From contig CANJIL010000004.1 in the NCBI GenBank assembly GCA_947474455.1, positions 52,019 through 116,018 of the forward strand: a stretch of DNA of 64,000 nucleotides. Direction: 5' to 3'. Positions 34,501 to 43,897 of this stretch are shown here, piece by piece. The DNA is from Hyphomonadaceae bacterium. Its GTDB lineage: Bacteria; Pseudomonadota; Alphaproteobacteria; Caulobacterales; Hyphomonadaceae. Under the pieces are notes generated by a model. That model had not been told where the DNA came from, searched no databases, and saw nothing but the letters and a program-made list of their open reading frames with translations. The stretch's first letter is position 1, and each line of letters opens with the position of its first letter. The position numbers were made by a program, and so were the translations under genes.

Positions 34501-35205
34501 TCAGCCGCCCGTCAGGGCGCTTTGCTTGCGGGCCAAGCTGTCGAGAGCGGACCGGGCTTCCGGGTCCCCGCCACTGCCGCCGCCACCGGGAGGTGTCGGA
34601 CGGTCGCCATCGTTGGGACGCCGGCGGCCACGCCGGCGGCGGCTGCGGCCACTGCCTTCCTGGCCGCTCTGGCCCTGAGCATTGTCGGCAGGCGCGCCGG
34701 AGGCCTCGACTTCCTCCCGATCACCGCCATCATCAGCTTCGGCTTCGGCTTCGGCTTCGACTTCGGCGTCGTCGTCGCCATCGTCAACGTCGCCAGACTG
34801 ATCGTCCATGATCTTGAGCGCGTCCTGCGAATCGCCACCTTGGCCGCCTTCGGACGGCTGCATCGCGCCGCCTTCGCCGGATTGTTGGCCCTGCTGCATG
34901 CCGCCTTCGCCGTTCTGCTGGGCAAGCAGGCGCTCGCGCGGCATCGAGGCCGCCATCACGCGGTAATAGTGCTCTGCGTGCTGGAGAAGGGCCTCGTACT
35001 TCACGCGGTCACCGCCCGATTGGGCGTCGCGCGCGTATTGCGAGTACTTCTCGTAAATCTGTGCGGCCGTGCCCCGGATTTTAACCTCGGGCCCGCTGCT
35101 CTCAAGCGACCGGTTGCCGTGGTTGTGGTTGTTACCGCCACCGCCACCGCCACCGCCGCCGCCGCCGCCGCCGGGCTTGCGCCCGCGCCCCCGCTGACGC
35201 TTCAT
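34501..35205 (-). CDS. DUF4167 domain protein
   Basis: 234 residues. The N-terminal DUF4167 domain is typical: after a basic start and a run of 13 Gly come GPEVKIRGTAAQIYEKYSQY and a YEALLQHAEHYYRVMA segment. The rest is long, Glu/Asp/Gly/Arg rich and probably disordered, ending RKQSALTGG. Alphaproteobacteria usually carry this gene next to prmC, as here. A role in RNA or ribosome handling is guessed from its basic, disordered character. The ATG at 35205 has AGGGATGG upstream. Confidence 0.88.
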   Translation of the reverse strand: MKRQRGRGRKPGGGGGGGGGGGGGNNHNHGNRSLESSGPEVKIRGTAAQIYEKYSQYARDAQSGGDRVKYEALLQHAEHYYRVMAASMPRERLLAQQNGEGGMQQGQQSGEGGAMQPSEGGQGGDSQDALKIMDDQSGDVDDGDDDAEVEAEAEAEADDGGDREEVEASGAPADNAQGQSGQEGSGRSRRRRGRRRPNDGDRPTPPGGGGSGGDPEARSALDSLARKQSALTGG

Positions 35206-35417
35206 GAAACCATCCCTGATCTTCAGAGTATTCGCCCCAATTGGACGGAGTTGGGGTCTGCCATCTTGCAAACCCAACCGGACGCTTGGCTGACCACCCG
35301 GTTCTAAATCCCAGGAATCGCCTGCAGTCCGTCGATAAAGACGCTAGCCTGTTTGATGAGGCGCGCCAAGTGATTTCCTGAGGAAATTCCGGGCGCATTG
35401 CCTTTGGTTTGCTGGGC

Positions 35418-36269
35418 TCATGGCGCCCTGCGACCGAATGCAGCGCGCTGAATCCCGGCGAGGTCGCGATGAACATCGATGTTCGTCAAACCAGCTTGCC
35501 GCATCAACATGGTGACGGCCCCGGCCTGTTCAATGCCGAATTCGAAGCCGATGCAGCCGCCTGGCCTCAGCCAGGCCGGCATGGCGCGAAGGATAGCGCG
35601 ATAGGAGTCGAGACCATCGCCGCCGGGGGTAAGCGCAATATGCGGATCATAGGCCCTGACATCCTTCGCCAGCCCCGCCATTTCAGCCTCGGAGATGTAG
35701 GGCGGATTGGACAGGGCGAGATCGAAAGGCCCGGGCAAGGCATGGCCCCAGCCGCCTTCGATGAAGGTCGCGCGACCGGCGACACCAAGCGCGTTGGCGT
35801 TGTGACGGGCGAGCGCCAGCGCGGCGGGCGAGATATCGAGGCCCATCCCGACGGCATCCGGGCGTTCGGCGAGGATGGAGACGAGGATGCAGCCCGATCC
35901 AATTCCAAGATCGAGGACGCGGCCCGCCTGGTCCAAGCGTTTGAGGCCCTGCTCTACCAGCAGTTCGGTTTCCGGACGCGGATCAAGCACGGCGGGCGTC
36001 ACGGCGAAACGGCGGCCGTAGAATTCGCGCCAGCCGCGGATGCGGGACACGGGCTCGCCGCACAGGCGGCGCTGAATCGCCTCCTCGAAGGCTGTGAGCA
36101 TGACGATATCGACAGAGTCGTTTTCCCGCATGATCACCTCCACCGGCTCTGCGCCCAAGGCGTGCGCCAGAAGCAAGCGCGCGTCGCGCGGCGCATTCTC
36201 GACGCCGGCGGCGGCGAGGCGTTGGGCGGCCTCGCGGATCATGTCACGCCAGGAGCAATGGAGCGTCAT
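35418..36269 (-). CDS. prmC: Peptide chain release factor N5-glutamine methyltransferase PrmC
   Basis: 283 residues. Methylates the GGQ glutamine of release factors 1 and 2. The helical N-terminal domain is followed by a Rossmann methyltransferase with VLDLGIGSGCILVSIL (SAM motif) and the NPPY substrate motif (SNPPYISEAE), a hallmark of HemK/PrmC. The ATG at 36269 matches the family start; the long upstream in-frame extension is antisense to slyX. It precedes DUF4167 on the same strand, as in relatives; prfA, its usual partner, is not in the window. Confidence 0.93.
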   Translation of the reverse strand: MTLHCSWRDMIREAAQRLAAAGVENAPRDARLLLAHALGAEPVEVIMRENDSVDIVMLTAFEEAIQRRLCGEPVSRIRGWREFYGRRFAVTPAVLDPRPETELLVEQGLKRLDQAGRVLDLGIGSGCILVSILAERPDAVGMGLDISPAALALARHNANALGVAGRATFIEGGWGHALPGPFDLALSNPPYISEAEMAGLAKDVRAYDPHIALTPGGDGLDSYRAILRAMPAWLRPGGCIGFEFGIEQAGAVTMLMRQAGLTNIDVHRDLAGIQRAAFGRRAP

Positions 36270-36314
36270 GACGCGGGTGTAGCATGGCCGCGCCGAGCAG
36301 CGTAAGGACAGGAC

Positions 36315-36524
36315 ATGACCGACAAAGACCGTCTCGACGACCTTGAAATCCGCATCGCGCATCAGGACGGGGCGATCGAGGATCTCAACAAGACGATCAT
36401 CGCGCAGTGGAAGGAGATCGACCGTCTGACGCGGGAGCTCGTTATGCTCTCGGACAGGCTGGCGAGCGCCGAGCAGGCGATTGGCCCTGATCCGGGAGAC
36501 GAGCCGCCGCCTCCGCATTGGTGA
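36315..36524 (+). CDS. slyX: SlyX family protein
   Basis: 69 residues. One long coiled coil (DRLDDLEIRIAHQDGAIEDL onward to AEQAIG) ending in the family's short Pro-rich tail (PPPPHW). Function is not established. It starts 45 bases from the divergent prmC. Confidence 0.88.
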   Translation: MTDKDRLDDLEIRIAHQDGAIEDLNKTIIAQWKEIDRLTRELVMLSDRLASAEQAIGPDPGDEPPPPHW

Positions 36525-36689
36525 GGCTCCGCCGTCCGTGAGCGCCGACATGCTTCAGAAGTCCGTGAAAGACTGTCGTGTGATACCGCATGACGCGGGT
36601 CTCCATCAGTGTCCCGAAACACTGCCAAGTGCTTGGAACCGGAGGGGGAAGCCCGAAAATGGTTCAGCTCGGGGCTGGCTTTGTGAACG

Positions 36690-36775
36690 CGCCCTCGTCC
36701 TGCGAGACGCCTGCTTCGCAGGCTCCTCAGGCTGAGGGCTACTTTGGCGCTGGTGGATTAACCCTCATGCTGAGG
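36690..36775. repeat. REP-like palindrome cluster in slyX-ispG gap
   Basis: Three short palindromes lie close together: GCCTGC-TTC-GCAGGC (36709-36723), CCTCA-GGC-TGAGG (36725-36737) and CCTCA-TGC-TGAGG (36763-36775). This pattern, with the CCTCA/TGAGG motif, resembles extragenic palindromic repeats of alphaproteobacteria. The rest of 36525-36821 holds no gene. Confidence 0.45.
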
Positions 36776-36821
36776 AGGCCGCAGGCAATACCGAAGGATG
36801 GCGGCGTATGCGCCGAGCGCT

Positions 36822-37961
36822 CTACTCGGCAGCCTTCGTCGCAGCTTCGCGTGCGTTGCGTAGCAGGGCCGCCCTCGCCTCGACCTGGGCGACGATGCGG
36901 TCGATCATGTCGGTGTTGCTGACCTTGTGATCGGGCTTGCCGGAAACGTACATCATGCCGGCGTCTTTGCCGCCGCCGGTAAAGCCGAGGTCCGTCATAG
37001 TGGCTTCGCCGGGGCCGTTGACGACGCAGCCGATGATGGAGAGCGAGATCGGCTCTTGGATGTGGGCGAGGCGCTGCTCAAGCGCCTCGACCGTGCGAAT
37101 GACGTCGAAGCCCTGCCTTGCGCAGCTCGGGCACGAGATGATGTTGACGCCGCGGGTGCGCAGGCCGAGGGATTTCAGGATTTCGAAGCCGGCCTTGATT
37201 TCCTCGACAGGCTCAGCCGAGAGCGAGACGCGGATTGTGTCGCCGATGCCGGCCCAGAGCATGGAGCCGATGCCGATGGCGGACTTCACCGTACCGGTGC
37301 GCAAGCCGCCGGCTTCGGTGACGCCGAGATGGAGCGGCGCGTCAGTGGCTTCAGCAAGCTGGTGGTAGGCGGCGACGGTGAGAAACGGGTCGGAGGCCTT
37401 CACCGAGATCTTGTATTCGTGGAAGCCGTTGTCATCGAGGATACGCGCGTGATCGAGCGCGCTTTCGACCATCGCTTCTGGGCACGGTTCGCCGTACTTT
37501 TCCAGCAGGTGGCGTTCGAGCGACCCGCCGTTGACGCCGATGCGGATTGAGCAGCCATGGTCTTTCGCGGCCTGGATGACTTCGCGCACGCGCTGGGCGT
37601 TGCCGATATTGCCGGGGTTGATGCGCAGGCACGCGGCGCCGGCCCTGGCGGCCTCGATGCCGCGTTTGTAGTGGAAGTGGATGTCGGCGACGATCGGGAC
37701 TTTCGCGGCGCGGCAGATCTGCGGCATTGCGGCCGTTGAGTCTTCGTCGGGGCACGAAACGCGGACGATGTCGGCGCCGGCTTCTTCTAGGCCGCGGATC
37801 TGTTCGATGGTTGCCTTCGCATCCGACGTTGGCGTGTTTGTCATCGACTGGACGGTGATAGGAGCATCGCCTCCGACCAGCACATTGCCGACGCGGATCT
37901 GACGCGACTTGCGGCGCGTGATTGTTCGCCAGGGGCGGATGCGATTGATGTCTTGGCTCAT
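36822..37961 (-). CDS. ispG: 4-hydroxy-3-methylbut-2-en-1-yl diphosphate synthase IspG
   Basis: 379 residues. Penultimate step of the MEP isoprenoid pathway, using a [4Fe-4S] cluster. The start region reads [20 protein letters not shown] and VQSMTNTPT, typical of bacterial GcpE. The cluster ligands are Cys-x2-Cys in [13 protein letters not shown] and a third Cys in [11 protein letters not shown], followed by the Glu ligand. The barrel segment [14 protein letters not shown] is also diagnostic. The first [14 protein letters not shown], is used. It lies about 115 bases from the RodZ-like gene, separated by a hairpin. Confidence 0.95.
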   Translation of the reverse strand: MSQDINRIRPWRTITRRKSRQIRVGNVLVGGDAPITVQSMTNTPTSDAKATIEQIRGLEEAGADIVRVSCPDEDSTAAMPQICRAAKVPIVADIHFHYKRGIEAARAGAACLRINPGNIGNAQRVREVIQAAKDHGCSIRIGVNGGSLERHLLEKYGEPCPEAMVESALDHARILDDNGFHEYKISVKASDPFLTVAAYHQLAEATDAPLHLGVTEAGGLRTGTVKSAIGIGSMLWAGIGDTIRVSLSAEPVEEIKAGFEILKSLGLRTRGVNIISCPSCARQGFDVIRTVEALEQRLAHIQEPISLSIIGCVVNGPGEATMTDLGFTGGGKDAGMMYVSGKPDHKVSNTDMIDRIVAQVEARAALLRNAREAATKAAE

Positions 37962-38021
37962 GTGGTCGCCGTATCAGTCTTGAGCAGCATTTGGCGCTTC
38001 CAGCATGCGCCGTAAAGACGA

Positions 38022-38050
38022 CGCCCGCACGACAGGTCGTCGCGCGGGCG
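38022..38050 (-). terminator. Possible terminator between rodZ-like gene and ispG
   Basis: A hairpin CGCCCGC-ACGAC-AG-GTCGT...GCGGGCG lies 27 bases after the RodZ-like stop. The following minus-strand tract (TCGTCTTTACG) is weakly T-rich, so termination is possible but not certain. Confidence 0.4.
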
Positions 38051-38076
38051 TAGCTGAAGCATCAAAATGCTCGCAG

Positions 38077-39237
38077 TTACTGGTCAGGATAGGCCGCGAG
38101 GGCCGGGTCCTTGGGCGGGGTCGCGGGCTGGGCCGGGGCCTGCGTCTGAGCTGTCGGCAGTTCGCGCGGCGGCGGGACGGTGGACTGTGGTTTCGCTGCG
38201 CGCGGCTTGGGCGGCGCCGGGGCCGGATTGGCGCCGGTGACGGGCGGCGCAGGCGCAACGCCTTCGGCCGCGATCGATGGATCGATCGGGATTTCCGTCA
38301 CGATGGGCGTGCGCTGGGCTGCGAGGTCGACGCTCTGCGAATAGACCTGGCCGCCTTCAGTCTGCAGCAGGCCGAGCGACTGGTCGCCGAAGCGCCATTC
38401 GAAGGCCGCGCCATCGTTGACAGAAACGGTCCAGCCCGCGCCGACGCGGACGGGATAGCTTTCACCGGCGACGAAGTCGCGGTGCACATATTTGTCGCCC
38501 TTGGCCGAGCGGACTTCGACGGAGCCCGGACGCAGCGCGACGATGCGCAGACGCTGGGAGGCTGCGACGAGAGTGTCCGCTGTGATCATTGCGGCGGGGG
38601 CCGAAGCGGAAGGATTGGCGGCGGCCGTGGCATTGGTCGAGGCGGCGGTCGGTTGTTTGTCGCCGTTCATCAGGAAGAATGCAGCGCCAGCGCCGATCAG
38701 GCCGACGATCAGGATGCCGAGCATCGGCACGGCGACGGGGAGCTTGCGGGCGCGCGAGGTGGCGGGGGAAGCGAGGTCCTGCTTTTCCGGATCCTTGAGA
38801 ATCGCGCATTCGGACAGGTAGCGGTCGAGCGTCGTCTGCTCGTCCATGCCGAGGAAGCGGGCGTAGGCCTTGATGTAACCCTTGGCGTAGACCGGGGCGC
38901 CGAGAAGGTTAGGTGTCATCTCTTCGATGGCGCGGAGGTGGCTGAGGTGGACGCGGGTCTCCTTCGAGACCTGCTCCAGAGAATAGCCGGCGTTTTCGCG
39001 GGCGGCGCGCATGATCGCGCCGATGCGCTGGTGCGGAGCATCGACGGGCGAGATGATACCACGATCGTCGGCGGTGACCACGCGAAGATGTGGCGCGTTG
39101 CGGCGCGCGGCGCGCGTCTCGGCCTCTTCCTTCGTGCTCACGGGCGTCGCCACGGTTTCGGGGCTGCCGGTATCGGCGACAACCGTTTCATCGGTGGGCT
39201 GGGTAGGGATGGTGTCGTCTTTGGCCACGCCGCTCAT
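38077..39237 (-). CDS. RodZ-like helix-turn-helix membrane protein
   Basis: 386 residues. After a disordered leader, an HTH_25 domain (about 65-150, IGAIMRAARENAGYSLEQVS then HLSHLRAIEEM) is followed by a charged linker, one membrane helix (about 180-200, AVPMLGILIVGLIGAGAAFF) and a periplasmic DUF4115 domain (about 235-310), then a Pro/Ala-rich tail. This is the RodZ layout, which links MreB to cell shape. The ATG at 39237 is preferred over a TTG at 39270. It sits next to ispG, a common neighbour of rodZ genes. Confidence 0.82.
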   Translation of the reverse strand: MSGVAKDDTIPTQPTDETVVADTGSPETVATPVSTKEEAETRAARRNAPHLRVVTADDRGIISPVDAPHQRIGAIMRAARENAGYSLEQVSKETRVHLSHLRAIEEMTPNLLGAPVYAKGYIKAYARFLGMDEQTTLDRYLSECAILKDPEKQDLASPATSRARKLPVAVPMLGILIVGLIGAGAAFFLMNGDKQPTAASTNATAAANPSASAPAAMITADTLVAASQRLRIVALRPGSVEVRSAKGDKYVHRDFVAGESYPVRVGAGWTVSVNDGAAFEWRFGDQSLGLLQTEGGQVYSQSVDLAAQRTPIVTEIPIDPSIAAEGVAPAPPVTGANPAPAPPKPRAAKPQSTVPPPRELPTAQTQAPAQPATPPKDPALAAYPDQ

Positions 39238-39376
39238 TTGTCTGTCCGAAACGGAAGGGCGAACGTCCAACTGGACATGCCGTTCCGCCTTACGCCCACC
39301 GCCCTAACAAGTGATTACGAACGTAAGGTGGCGGCACTGAGGCTACAATGTTAATCTTACTAAATGTTCCGGAGTC

Positions 39377-41668
39377 TTATATTTTGACTCCGAAATCATC
39401 AGCGATGCCCAGCAGGGTCTTGCGCACCGACTGTTCGCCGGCATCAAGCGCCGCCTGCACGCGCGGCGCCATGTTGGATAGATCAACCGACCTGACCAGC
39501 AGTTTGATCGGCGCTATCCGCGCGGATTGCATGGATAGCCTGCGATAACCCAAGGCAATCAAGGCCAACGCCTCGATCGGACGGCCGGCCGCCTCGCCGC
39601 ACACGGTTACCGGGAGTTCCGCCTCGTCAGCGCGCTGGCGCATGCGCAGAAGCAGGCGCATCGCAGCACGGGACAGTATGTCGTAACGGCCTGACAGACG
39701 CGCATTATCGCGGTCGGCTGCGAAGAAGAACTGCATCAGATCGTTCGTTCCGATTGAAAGGAAATCGGCCTTGCCCTTGAGGCTGTCTATAGAGAAGGCC
39801 AGCGACGGTGTTTCGACCATGGCGCCGACCTGCAGCTTGTTGGGCAGGTCGCGACCGAACTTGATGGCCCATTCCATTTCGCTGTCGAGAAGACGTCGCG
39901 CCGCCTCGAACTCCTCCACTGTGGTAACCATGGGGAACATCAGGCGCAGCGTCTTGCCGCGGGAAGCGCGAATCAGCGCCCGGAGCTGGCGACGGAAGAA
40001 GAAGGGGTGGTCGAGCGCCATCCGCAGGGCGCGCCAGCCGAGCGCCGGATTCTCCTCGCGCTCGCGCCGGCCCATGAAGGGCGCGATCTTGTCGCCGCCG
40101 AGGTCGATTGTGCGGAAGACAACCGGCCGGTCGCCTGCCCGCTCGATGACGGACTTGTAGAAGGTAGACTGCTCGTCGAGGCCAGGCATGGTTTCGGACG
40201 CCATGAACTGGAATTCGGTGCGGAACAGGCCAACGCCCTTGGCGCCGACCTCGTCGAGATGGTCGAGATCGAAACTGAGGCCAGCGTTGATGAAGAGGTC
40301 GATTTCGACGCCGTCAGTCGTAATGGCGGGCTTGTCGCGCAGCAGCGACAGCTCGGCCTGCTTCTGCTCCGACAGCGCCATGCGGGCGTGGAAGTTGGTG
40401 ACGATCTCGGCTCCGGGGCGGATATGGATCACGCCGGCTTCGCCATCGACGATCATCAGATCGCCGTCCTCGGCCCGGGTCACCAGACCCGGCAGGGCGC
40501 CAATCGCTGGCACGCCGATCGCGCGGGCGACGATGGCGGCGTGGGAGCCGGCGCCGGCTTCCTCCAGCACAATCCCAGCAAGGCCGCTGTCGCGGTATTC
40601 GAGCAGTTCCGCCGGGCCGATGCGGCTGGCCACCAGAATGGAGCCTGGAGGCGCTTCGCGGCCGCCATTGTCGCCGCTGAGCTGGCGCAGGAGGCGGTTC
40701 TCGAGATCCTCAAGATCATGCATGCGCTCGCGCACCATGGCGTCGCGGGCGCTTTCGAGGCGAGCGCGATGTTCGCGGCGGACGCGGTCGACGGCGGCCG
40801 CGGCGGAGAGGCCGGTGCGGACAGCTTCGACGAGGCGGGCTTCCCAGCTCGGGTCGTGCGCGAAGAGACGATAGGTTTCGAGAACGTCGCGGCTCTCGCC
40901 GAACAGGACAGGCCCTGCCCGCGTCAGCATTGCGTCGATCGAGGCGCGCAGGGCGTCGAGCGCCTCATTGAGACGGCGCTCCTCTTCTTCCACGTCGGCG
41001 GCGAACAGCTGCGTGGGCGGTACGACCGGGTCGTAAAGGTGAACCCTTCCGGTAGCCAGGCCCTCGTTCAGCGTGCGTCCGGTCATTTCGACTGGGCGCG
41101 TCTGGCGCAGGCCGGCGCTCAGCGTGTCGGCGGCGGCGGCGACCAGTTCGGCCAGCACCATGGCGACGGTCTGCAGCGCCTCGGCTTCCTCGTCGTCATA
41201 GGCTCGTTCGGTGCGGTTCTGGACGACCAGCACGCCGAGCACGCGGCCGCCGCGCAGGATCGGTACGCCGAGGAAGGAGTGGAACGGGTCTTCGCCGGTC
41301 TCAGGCCGGTAGGAGAAGCGTGGGTGGGAGAAGGCGTCCGTCAGGCGCAGCGGCCGGGCGGTGGTCGACACAAGGCCGACGAGGCCTTCGTTCTCCTTCA
41401 TCCGTGTGCGGCCGACGGCTTCGGGGCGCAGGCCCCGCGTCGCCATGAGCAGCAGGCTTTCGTCTTCCGAGCGCAGATAGATCGAGCAGACGTCCGCCAC
41501 CATCGTGTTGGCGATCAGTTCAACGACCCGGTCGAGGCGTTTGGGATCCTGCGCCTGATTGGCCATCAGCGCGCGCAGACGCGACAGCAGAAGCTTCGCC
41601 CCGCCCCCGCCCGCGGGTGGGCGCGGGGGTTGACTGCCCTTCTCGCCTGGTCTGCTGCGGTCGCTCAA
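39377..41668 (-). CDS. ptsP: Phosphoenolpyruvate-protein phosphotransferase PtsP (EI-Ntr)
   Basis: 763 residues. An N-terminal GAF domain (about 40-190) precedes an EI domain. The phosphorylated His is His376 in GAGSHAAIV, and the PEP-binding barrel has VGLFRTEFQFM and EENPALGWRALRMALD. It should feed phosphate to the nitrogen PTS. The start appears to be TTG at 41668, preceded by GGAG at about 9 bases; no closer ATG keeps the full GAF domain. It lies 36 bases after lysC on the same strand, probably one transcript. Confidence 0.93.
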   Translation of the reverse strand: MSDRSRPGEKGSQPPRPPAGGGGAKLLLSRLRALMANQAQDPKRLDRVVELIANTMVADVCSIYLRSEDESLLLMATRGLRPEAVGRTRMKENEGLVGLVSTTARPLRLTDAFSHPRFSYRPETGEDPFHSFLGVPILRGGRVLGVLVVQNRTERAYDDEEAEALQTVAMVLAELVAAAADTLSAGLRQTRPVEMTGRTLNEGLATGRVHLYDPVVPPTQLFAADVEEEERRLNEALDALRASIDAMLTRAGPVLFGESRDVLETYRLFAHDPSWEARLVEAVRTGLSAAAAVDRVRREHRARLESARDAMVRERMHDLEDLENRLLRQLSGDNGGREAPPGSILVASRIGPAELLEYRDSGLAGIVLEEAGAGSHAAIVARAIGVPAIGALPGLVTRAEDGDLMIVDGEAGVIHIRPGAEIVTNFHARMALSEQKQAELSLLRDKPAITTDGVEIDLFINAGLSFDLDHLDEVGAKGVGLFRTEFQFMASETMPGLDEQSTFYKSVIERAGDRPVVFRTIDLGGDKIAPFMGRREREENPALGWRALRMALDHPFFFRRQLRALIRASRGKTLRLMFPMVTTVEEFEAARRLLDSEMEWAIKFGRDLPNKLQVGAMVETPSLAFSIDSLKGKADFLSIGTNDLMQFFFAADRDNARLSGRYDILSRAAMRLLLRMRQRADEAELPVTVCGEAAGRPIEALALIALGYRRLSMQSARIAPIKLLVRSVDLSNMAPRVQAALDAGEQSVRKTLLGIADDFGVKI

Positions 41669-41704
41669 TGAAGGCCGCTCCGTTGGGGGCCCTCAAGCCC
41701 CCTG

Positions 41705-42955
41705 CTAGTCCGAGTCCAATCCGTATGCCGTATGCAGCGCACGTACAGCCAGCTCGGTATAGGACGCGTCGATCAGGACGGAAATCTTGATCTCCGATGT
41801 CGAAATGACCTGGATATTGATGCCTTTGTCGGAAAGGGCCTGGAACATCGTCTTGGCCACGCCTGCATGGCTGCGCATTCCGACGCCGATTACGGAGACC
41901 TTTGCCACATCCCTCGCCACGGTGAGGCTTTCATAGCCCACATTGCAATTTAGCTTTTCCAACACAGCCTTTGCGTGGGCGGCGTCGCGATCCGGGCAGG
42001 TGAAAACGATGTTCTGGCGGCCTTCCGTCTTGGCGGAGGCCTGAACGATCATGTCGACATTGACGCCCGCATCGGCCAGCGCCCCGAAGATGGTGGCGGC
42101 GACGCCGGGATGGTCTTCGACGCCGATCATGCTGAACTTGGCTTCGTCCCGAGAATAGGCGACGCCGCTGACGACCTGCTTTTCCACGATCTGTTCCTCA
42201 TCGCACACGAGCGTTCCGGTATTGGGTTTGAGCGTTGCGCCCTCGAAGGAGGAGAGCACGCGCACGGGAACGCGATGGTTCATCGCAAGTTCGACCGAGC
42301 GGGTCTGCAGCACTTTTGCTCCCAGTGAAGCAAGCTCCAGCATCTCCTCGTAGGAAATCTTCTCCAGCCGGCGCGCCTTGGTGGTGATGCGCGGATCGGT
42401 GGTGTAGACGCCGTCGACGTCCGTATAAATGTCGCACAGCGAGGCCTTCAGCGCGGCGGCGACGGCGACAGCCGACGTATCCGAGCCGCCACGGCCGAGC
42501 GTCGAGACGCGGCCATGATCGTCCACACCCTGAAAGCCGGCGACGACGGCGATCTCGCCCGAGTCCACCGAGCGGAGGAAATCCGGGTTATCGCAGCCCA
42601 TGATGCGGGCCTTGCCGTGGGCCCCGTCGGTCTTGAGCTTGAGCTGCCAGCCGAGCCACGACCGCGCCTTAAGTCCCTTGCGGCGGAGCGCCAGCGCCAG
42701 CAGGCCAGACGTTACCTGTTCGCCGGAGGCGACGACGACGTCGTACTCGTCGTCAAACTCTTGCCCGTGGAGGTCCGGGCCGGCGGCGCCGCGCGCCCAC
42801 TCGACCAGTTGGTTTGTCGTGCCCGACATCGCCGAGACGACGACGGCGATGGCGGGGGTTTCGCCGCGGCGAGCCGCGACTATATCCGCTACGTGCGCGA
42901 TACGCTCGAGGTTGGCGACCGAAGTTCCGCCGAATTTCAGCACGAGGCGAGTCAT
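41705..42955 (-). CDS. lysC: Aspartate kinase LysC
   Basis: 416 residues. First step of the lysine/threonine/methionine pathway. The kinase motif KFGGTS is at residues 7-12, followed by a catalytic core with GFQGVDDHGRVSTLGRGGSD. Two ACT regulatory domains fill the C-terminal part (about 265-410), so feedback inhibition is expected. It lies 36 bases upstream of ptsP, an alphaproteobacterial arrangement, and about 150 bases from the divergent ubiG. Confidence 0.96.
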   Translation of the reverse strand: MTRLVLKFGGTSVANLERIAHVADIVAARRGETPAIAVVVSAMSGTTNQLVEWARGAAGPDLHGQEFDDEYDVVVASGEQVTSGLLALALRRKGLKARSWLGWQLKLKTDGAHGKARIMGCDNPDFLRSVDSGEIAVVAGFQGVDDHGRVSTLGRGGSDTSAVAVAAALKASLCDIYTDVDGVYTTDPRITTKARRLEKISYEEMLELASLGAKVLQTRSVELAMNHRVPVRVLSSFEGATLKPNTGTLVCDEEQIVEKQVVSGVAYSRDEAKFSMIGVEDHPGVAATIFGALADAGVNVDMIVQASAKTEGRQNIVFTCPDRDAAHAKAVLEKLNCNVGYESLTVARDVAKVSVIGVGMRSHAGVAKTMFQALSDKGINIQVISTSEIKISVLIDASYTELAVRALHTAYGLDSD

Positions 42956-43107
42956 GAATGCTGCTTCCAGACCGGATAAATTCCATCAACCAGCGGGCGA
43001 TTGGCCATGAACTCCATGGAGGAGCCTCATTGACCTCCCACCCCCGGCGAACGACATGTGTATCGAAGCCGGAACCAGTCGCCAGACGCAATAAGCGAAG
43101 TTACCCA

Positions 43108-43884
43108 ATGGGCAAGACCCTTGTTCGCGATGAGACGATTCCCGAGGCGCCAAGCGTCGATCCGGCGGAAATCGACAAGTTCCGGACAATGGCTGCGGAC
43201 TGGTGGTCGCCGACCGGCAAGTTTGCCCCCCTGCACAAATTCAACCCGGCAAGGCTGACCTTTATCAGGGATACCGCCGTGGCCCATTTTGGGCTCGACG
43301 CGGAGAGCCGGAGGCCCCTTGAAGGGCTGCGGCTCCTCGACGCGGGGTGCGGCGGCGGGCTGGTGACCGAGCCGATGGCCCGGCTGGGCGCGCACGCGGT
43401 GGGGGTGGATGCCGGGGACAAGAACATCAAGGCGGCGATGGTCCACGCCGATCAGGTTCAGGTCGACGTCGATTATCGCGTCGGAGCGGTCGAAGGCCTG
43501 ATCGCGTCGGGCGAACCGAAGTTCGACATCGTGCTGGCTCTGGAAGTCGTCGAGCACGTGTCGGACCCGGCGCAGTTCCTGGGAGACTGTGCGGGGCTAC
43601 TGGCGCCGGGCGGGCTCATGGTGATGGCGACGCTGAACCGCACGCCGAAGGCGTTCGCGCTGGCAGTGGTGGGGGCCGAGCATGTGCTGCGCTGGCTGCC
43701 CGTCGGCACGCATGAATGGTCGAAATTCGTGACGCCGGACGAAGCGCGCATTGCCCTCACCGGCGCAGGGCTTGCAGTGCAGGCGCCTGTAGGCGTGTCA
43801 TTCTCGCCGTTTACGGGGAAGTGGACGCTGGGGCGGGATGCGTCCGTCAACTACATGATCGTGGCGACGCGCCCCAAGAACTGA
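43108..43884 (+). CDS. ubiG: Ubiquinone biosynthesis O-methyltransferase UbiG
   Basis: 258 residues. Carries out the two O-methylations of ubiquinone synthesis. The N-terminal segment DPAEIDKFRTMAADWWSPTG is diagnostic, the SAM motif is LLDAGCGGGLVTEP, and VVEHVSDPAQFL and GTHEWSKFVTP follow. The ATG at 43108 gives the family length; the frame to 42958 has no conserved leader. DUF924 follows 13 bases later. Confidence 0.94.
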   Translation: MGKTLVRDETIPEAPSVDPAEIDKFRTMAADWWSPTGKFAPLHKFNPARLTFIRDTAVAHFGLDAESRRPLEGLRLLDAGCGGGLVTEPMARLGAHAVGVDAGDKNIKAAMVHADQVQVDVDYRVGAVEGLIASGEPKFDIVLALEVVEHVSDPAQFLGDCAGLLAPGGLMVMATLNRTPKAFALAVVGAEHVLRWLPVGTHEWSKFVTPDEARIALTGAGLAVQAPVGVSFSPFTGKWTLGRDASVNYMIVATRPKN

Positions 43885-43897
43885 AGGCCCGAGCAGG

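Noticed and set aside
34501..35205. Treating the DUF4167 Gly run as a separate repeat element
   Set aside because: It is a coding low-complexity tract common in this family's N-terminus.
40007..41671. Plus-strand frame of over 550 codons
   Set aside because: Antisense to ptsP, which has full domain support.
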